A program made the translations under genes and the position numbers. This document shows positions 60,004 through 64,000 of a DNA stretch of 64,000 nt, in pieces. Source of the stretch: JAKAVN01 sp963796565 (GTDB taxonomy: Bacteria > Desulfobacterota > Binatia > Binatales > Binataceae). Numbering within the stretch: position 1 is the stretch's first letter; each line of letters starts with the position of its first letter. The stretch is from NCBI GenBank assembly GCA_963796565.1, contig CAWCMA010000007.1, forward strand, positions 248,001-312,000, in the 5' to 3' direction. The notes under the pieces were generated by a model, which saw only the letters and a program-made list of their open reading frames with translations, searched no databases and was not told the DNA's origin.

Positions 60004-61368
60004 TCACGATGACTGATGGGCGAGCTTGGGAAGCTCCGCCAGCGCCGCCTTTATCGCTTCGTCGGGATACGCACTGTCTTCGAGCTGGCCGCTCAGATAG
60101 CGGTCGTAGGCCGCCATGTCGAAGTGGCCGTGCCCGGAGAGAGTGAAGAAGATGGTCTTGCGCTCGCCGGTTCGTTTACAGGCCAGAGCCTCGTCGATCG
60201 CCACGCGGATCGCGTGGTTGGTTTCCGGCGCGGGGATAATTCCCTCGGCGCGTGCAAAGATAAGCCCGGCCTCGAACGTCGCGCGCTGCGGCACGGCGAC
60301 GGCTTCGACCAGCCCCTCATGATGAAGCTGCGAGACCAACGGCGAGTCGCCATGGTAGCGCAATCCGCCGGCATGGATTCGCGGCGGAACGAAATTGCGG
60401 CCCAGCGTATACATCAGCATCAGCGGCGTGAGGCCGGCGGCGTCGCCGGAGTCGTAGGCATAGTGGCCGCGGGTCAGCGTGGGACATGACTCGGGTTCCA
60501 CCGCGAGCAGGCGCACCTGGCGCCCGGCGGCCTTGTCGGCGAAGAACGGGAACGCGGTGCCGCCGAAATTCGATCCTCCGCCGCAACATGCGATGACCAC
60601 GTCGGGATAGTCTCCGGCCTTGGCGAACTGTTTTTGCGCCTCCAGGCCGATCACCGTCTGATGCAGCAGCACGTGATTGAGTACCGACCCCAGTGCGTAG
60701 TTGGTATCTTTGCGGCTGGCAGCCTCCTCGACCGCTTCGGAGATTGCGATGCCGAGCGAGCCGGGAGAGTCGGCGTCGTGCGCCAGCACGTTGCGGCCCG
60801 AGTTGGTATTCGTGCTCGGGCTCGCGATCACCTCGGCGCCCCAGGTCTCCATCATCGAGCGCCGAAACGGCTTCTGCTCGTAGCTCACGCGCACCATGTA
60901 GACGCGGACCTCGATGCCGAACATCTGCCCGGCCATCGCCAGCGCGGAACCCCACTGACCGGCGCCGGTCTCGGTGGCCAGGCGATGAACGCCGGCTACG
61001 TGGTTGTAGTAGGCTTGCGCGACGGAAGTGTTGGGTTTGTGCGAGCCGGCGGGGCTGACGCCCTCGTACTTGTAGTAGATGCGCGCGGGAGTGCCGAGCG
61101 CCTGCTCCAGGCGCAGCGCCCGGTACATCGGCGACGGACGCCATTGGCGATAGATCTCGCGCACCGGCTCCGGAACGCGGATCCAGCGCTCGCGCGAGAC
61201 TTCCTGCTCGATGATCGCGCCCGGAAAAATCGCCGACAACGCCTCGGGGCCGATCGGCTTGCCGTCGGGACCAAGCGGCGGCGCCGGCGGATTGGGCATG
61301 TCCGCCACCACGTTGTACCAGTTCTCCGGGATGTCGGACTCGTCGAGAAGAATCTTTACCTGCTGCAT
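60004..61368 (-). CDS. TrpB2-type PLP-dependent tryptophan synthase beta-like protein
   Basis: 454 residues from ATG 61368. The fold type II PLP enzyme pattern is SHKPNTSVAQAYY (PLP Lys), ETGAGQWGSALAMAGQMFG, CCGGGSNFGGTAF (phosphate cradle) and HAGGLRYHGDSPL. TrpB2 forms are longer at the N-terminus and act with or without TrpA, making tryptophan or working as a serine-dependent or related synthase/lyase. No trp genes lie nearby. With the amidase-like and MetE-like neighbours, a role in amino acid or N-compound salvage is as likely as Trp synthesis. Confidence 0.92.
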   Translation of the reverse strand: MQQVKILLDESDIPENWYNVVADMPNPPAPPLGPDGKPIGPEALSAIFPGAIIEQEVSRERWIRVPEPVREIYRQWRPSPMYRALRLEQALGTPARIYYKYEGVSPAGSHKPNTSVAQAYYNHVAGVHRLATETGAGQWGSALAMAGQMFGIEVRVYMVRVSYEQKPFRRSMMETWGAEVIASPSTNTNSGRNVLAHDADSPGSLGIAISEAVEEAASRKDTNYALGSVLNHVLLHQTVIGLEAQKQFAKAGDYPDVVIACCGGGSNFGGTAFPFFADKAAGRQVRLLAVEPESCPTLTRGHYAYDSGDAAGLTPLMLMYTLGRNFVPPRIHAGGLRYHGDSPLVSQLHHEGLVEAVAVPQRATFEAGLIFARAEGIIPAPETNHAIRVAIDEALACKRTGERKTIFFTLSGHGHFDMAAYDRYLSGQLEDSAYPDEAIKAALAELPKLAHQSS

Positions 61369-61532
61369 CAAGCACCCGTGAATACGTGCGAAAGCGTGAG
61401 TGACCGTGAATACCTATGCCGCTCCTTTACACTCATCCGCGGAGGCTGTAAATCAGCCTCCAGCAGGCGCTTCAGCCGCGCTCGCTCGGGATTAGTGGGC
61501 GCGCCAAACCAGGGCTCCGGAGGTTACGTGCG

Positions 61533-62699
61533 ATGTTGAATGCGACACGCGACAAGAAACTGGCGACCGCGATGGTCGGATCGTTCCCGAAGCCCGGCTG
61601 GTTCACCGAAAGCCTGCGCGGGCGGCCGTTCAAGATCGCGATGGGCGATTCGCTCTATCGCGAGCAATACGTGGACGCGGTCGCCTGCTACGTGAACGAG
61701 CAGGAACGCGCCGGACTCGACATTCTGACCGACGGCGACAGCCGCTTCGACCTCGAGGTGGGCGGGCGCTCGTGGTTCTTCTACGTCATCGAGCGTCTCG
61801 GCGGAATCTCCGGCGCTCGCGACACCTCGCATTTCCTGGAATATGCCGACATCAAGCCCGGTCACATCCTCTACGAGGTCCAAGAGGCGTACCATCCGCC
61901 GGCCGTGACCGGAAAAATCACCCGCGGGCCGCTCCACTACAGCGCAATCTGGAAGACCGCGCAGAAGATGACCAGCAAGCCGGTGAAGTTCGGCGCGATC
62001 AGCGCGACTTGCCTGCCGATGATGCTGTGGAACGAGCACTACAAGAACGACCAGGAGCTGACGATGGACCTCGCGGCGGCGCTCAACGAAGAGCTGCGCG
62101 AACTGGCGGCGGCCGGATGCCCGGTGATCCAGGTCGAGGAGCCGCCGCATCACTTCGCCTGCTGCACCACGCCGCCGGCGACGGAGAAGGACCTCGATTT
62201 TTACACCCGGGCCTTCAATCGCGAAGTCGAGGGAGTGAATACGGAAATCTGGGCGCACACCTGCTGGGGCAATCCGAATCAACAGAGTTTCTTTTGGGAG
62301 CGCCCGAGCTACGAGCGGTCGCTGCCATACTTGCTGGCGCTCAATGCCGACGTAGTCGGGCTGGAATGCTCGAGCAACCAGGGGCGCGACCTGCCGCTGC
62401 TCAAGCATCATAAGACCGACAAGAAGATCGCGATCGGCGTCATCAATCATACCGCCACGACAGTCGAGCCGCCCGCACTGGTCGCCAACCTGATTCGCAA
62501 GGCGCTCGAATACGTTCCGCCCGAGCGCTTGATCATCAGCGCCGATTGCGGCTTCGGGCGCGAAGGGCTCTCGCGACGAATCGCCTTCTACAAGTGCGTG
62601 TCGCTGGTACTCGGAACGAATATGGTGCGCAAGGAACTGAGGCTGCCCGAGGTCGAGGTTCGCGCCGCCGACCCGCGCTTCGCATTCAGGGAGTCGTAG
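61533..62699 (+). CDS. Cobalamin-independent methionine synthase (MetE) C-terminal-like protein
   Basis: 388 residues covering only the catalytic-barrel half of MetE. Zinc-ligand motifs are visible: AHTCWGNPNQ (His and Cys), VVGLECSSNQG (Glu) and ISADCGFGREG (Cys). The N-terminal half of full MetE, which binds folate-like substrate, is absent, so the methyl donor is probably different. GGAGG precedes ATG 61533. It is divergent from the TrpB-like gene, so both may share control. Alternative: an epoxyalkane:CoM-transferase-like relative, also a MetE homologue. Confidence 0.88.
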   Translation: MLNATRDKKLATAMVGSFPKPGWFTESLRGRPFKIAMGDSLYREQYVDAVACYVNEQERAGLDILTDGDSRFDLEVGGRSWFFYVIERLGGISGARDTSHFLEYADIKPGHILYEVQEAYHPPAVTGKITRGPLHYSAIWKTAQKMTSKPVKFGAISATCLPMMLWNEHYKNDQELTMDLAAALNEELRELAAAGCPVIQVEEPPHHFACCTTPPATEKDLDFYTRAFNREVEGVNTEIWAHTCWGNPNQQSFFWERPSYERSLPYLLALNADVVGLECSSNQGRDLPLLKHHKTDKKIAIGVINHTATTVEPPALVANLIRKALEYVPPERLIISADCGFGREGLSRRIAFYKCVSLVLGTNMVRKELRLPEVEVRAADPRFAFRES

Positions 62700-62745
62700 C
62701 TTCCCGCCGCGGGCCGATCGGCGATGGAACTGGTCAGAAGACGCA

Positions 62746-63582
62746 GTGCTCAGTCGCGATAGCGCAACCATTCCGCAGCCGGATGCAGAACCGGCCATCG
62801 CCACCGAGGCTCTTACCCGCCGTTTTGGGGATCTCATCGCCGTAGCCGACGTCTCGATGGCCGTGTCGCATGGCGAGATCTTCGGGCTTATCGGCCCAAA
62901 CGGCGCGGGCAAGAGCACGCTAATCAAAATGCTGACCACCCTGCTTCCGCCTTCGTCCGGAACCGCACGGGTCGCGGGCTTTGACGTGGTCGAACAGTCC
63001 GCCGAAGTGCGCAGGCGGATCGGTTATGTGCCACAGCTTCTTTCCGCCGATCGATCGCTCACGGGCTTTGAGAACATGCTTCTTTCCGCCCGTCTGTATG
63101 CGATTCCGCGGCGCGAGCGCAGGCAGCGTATCGCCGAGGCGCTCGATGCGATGAGTCTGACGGAGGCGGCCAGCCGCCTGGTGCACAACTACTCGGGCGG
63201 TATGATACGTGCTCTGGAAATCGCTCAGAGCATGCTGCATCGTCCTAGGGTTCTGATAATGGACGAGCCCACGGTCGGGTTGGATCCGATGGCCCGGCGG
63301 GTCGTCCGGGAGCAGGTTCGCGCGTTGCGCGAGGCGCTTGGCATGACGATGCTGATAACAACCCATGACATGGCGGAAGCGGACGAGCTGTGCGACCGGA
63401 TCGCGCTGATGCACGATGGGCGGATAGAAGTGACTGGCTCGCCGGAAGAGCTCAAGAAGCAGGTTGAACCCGGAGCGACGCTCGACGACGTCTTCGCGCA
63501 TTTTGTCGGAGTCGAGATCCAGCCTGGCGGTACATATAGAGAAGCGCAGCGCGCGCGGCAGAGCATCCGCGAGCATCGCTGA
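62746..63582 (+). CDS. ABC transporter ATP-binding protein (DrrA/NodI-like exporter)
   Basis: 278 residues. Walker A GLIGPNGAGKSTLIKML, Q-loop VPQLLS, signature NYSGGMIRALEIAQSML, Walker B VLIMDEPTVGLDP and H-loop TTHDMAEADELC. Its C-terminal extension carries LDDVFAHFVG. Such proteins drive ABC-2 exporters of drugs or lipooligosaccharides. GTG 62746 is the only reasonable start. It is followed, 10 bases later, by the permease gene. Confidence 0.93.
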   Translation: MLSRDSATIPQPDAEPAIATEALTRRFGDLIAVADVSMAVSHGEIFGLIGPNGAGKSTLIKMLTTLLPPSSGTARVAGFDVVEQSAEVRRRIGYVPQLLSADRSLTGFENMLLSARLYAIPRRERRQRIAEALDAMSLTEAASRLVHNYSGGMIRALEIAQSMLHRPRVLIMDEPTVGLDPMARRVVREQVRALREALGMTMLITTHDMAEADELCDRIALMHDGRIEVTGSPEELKKQVEPGATLDDVFAHFVGVEIQPGGTYREAQRARQSIREHR

Positions 63583-63592
63583 GCAGAGCCCG

Positions 63593-64000
63593 ATGTCCGT
63601 GCTTTCCGACTATGGCTGGCAAATCTTCGCCGTCTCGGACGCCGAAGTGCGCAAGCTGCGCCACGACTCGCTGGAGCTCGTGACGCGGGCCGTGCAGCCT
63701 GCGCTGTGGCTGCTCCTGTTCGGTCAGGTGATGGCCCATGTCCGAGGAATCACAATCGAGGGAAATTATCTCGACTACCTGGTACCTGGCATACTCGGCC
63801 AGAGCGTATTGTTCGTGGCGATCTTCTACGGCATCAACACCATCTGGGAGCGCGATTTGGGAGTGCTGCACCGCTACCTGGTAAGCCCAGCGCCGCGTAG
63901 CGCGCTGGTGCTCGGCAAGGCGTTGTCGTCCACGGTGCGCGGATTCTCGCAGGCGATCGTCGTCTACGTGTTGGCGCTGATCATGGGCATTCGCCTGAGC
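63593..64000 (+). CDS. ABC-2 type transporter permease, 3' end outside window
   Basis: 136 codons to the window edge. A cytosolic start (SVLSDYGWQIFAVSDAEVRK) leads into hydrophobic segments (PALWLLLFGQVMAHVRGI, VPGILGQSVLFVAIFYGIN) and the ABC-2 loop RDLGVLHRYLVSPAPRSALV. Partner of the ATP-binding protein immediately upstream; together they form an exporter of unknown substrate. Confidence 0.9.
   Translation, partial: MSVLSDYGWQIFAVSDAEVRKLRHDSLELVTRAVQPALWLLLFGQVMAHVRGITIEGNYLDYLVPGILGQSVLFVAIFYGINTIWERDLGVLHRYLVSPAPRSALVLGKALSSTVRGFSQAIVVYVLALIMGIRLS

Overview
This GC-rich window carries ordinary bacterial housekeeping operons next to a large set of acyl-CoA, oxygenase and amidohydrolase genes. 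The mix (RND/MMPL exporter, many CaiB/BaiF CoA-transferases, RutA-like flavin monooxygenase, DUF1329 protein, Rieske dioxygenase, TrpB2-type PLP enzyme) suggests an uncultivated, environmental, degradative lineage of the Binatota/deltaproteobacterial type. That placement is an inference from gene content; no rRNA is present.

Layout. 1-6 kb: a cut-off helix-turn-helix gene, an MMPL exporter, and the shikimate operon aroC-aroK-aroB on the minus strand. 6-21.9 kb: HdeD-like membrane protein, priA, two small genes, an alpha/beta hydrolase, then def-fmt-rsmB-rpe, tRNA-Pro(CGG), plsY, a PII gene, glyS and ppdK. Two places here hold clusters of long, near-perfect GC-rich hairpins: fmt/rsmB, and glnB/lipoprotein gene. 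22-35.7 kb: an HtrA-like protein lacking its catalytic triad, then a catabolic region with a Rieske dioxygenase (beta, a small unknown, alpha), three CaiB/BaiF CoA-transferases plus one broken copy, enoyl-CoA hydratase, SDR, D-aminoacylase-type amidohydrolase, a triple-RidA protein and two MaoC-like hydratase genes. A VapBC toxin-antitoxin pair sits between two 249-bp copies of the 5' end of one CoA-transferase gene. 35.7-45.9 kb: lipoprotein, phosphodiesterase, glgX, a gene-poor stretch, DUF1329 protein, flavin monooxygenase, FAH-family enzyme and an ABM/zinc-ribbon protein.

45.9-55.8 kb is an integrative element of about 9.8 kb in a tRNA-Lys(CTT) gene. It is bounded by 47-bp direct repeats and has paired arm-type repeats at both ends. 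It encodes a tyrosine integrase, an AlpA-like regulator, a probable replication initiator with a DnaC-like loader, a chain of small overlapping genes, a lone HK97-type major capsid protein, and on the other strand a Clp-fold (SDH-type) serine protease with a small upstream partner. No portal, terminase or tail gene is seen, so it looks like a small phage-satellite-type element. This is the most novel part of the window.

55.7-64 kb: a tRNA operon (Pro-TGG, Arg-TCT, His-GTG, Lys-CTT) with its probable promoter, an IS3-family insertion sequence just upstream of it, then a second degradative cluster (enoyl-CoA hydratase, nitrilase homologue lacking its catalytic Cys, TrpB2-like enzyme, MetE-like protein) and an ABC-2 type exporter whose permease runs off the window.
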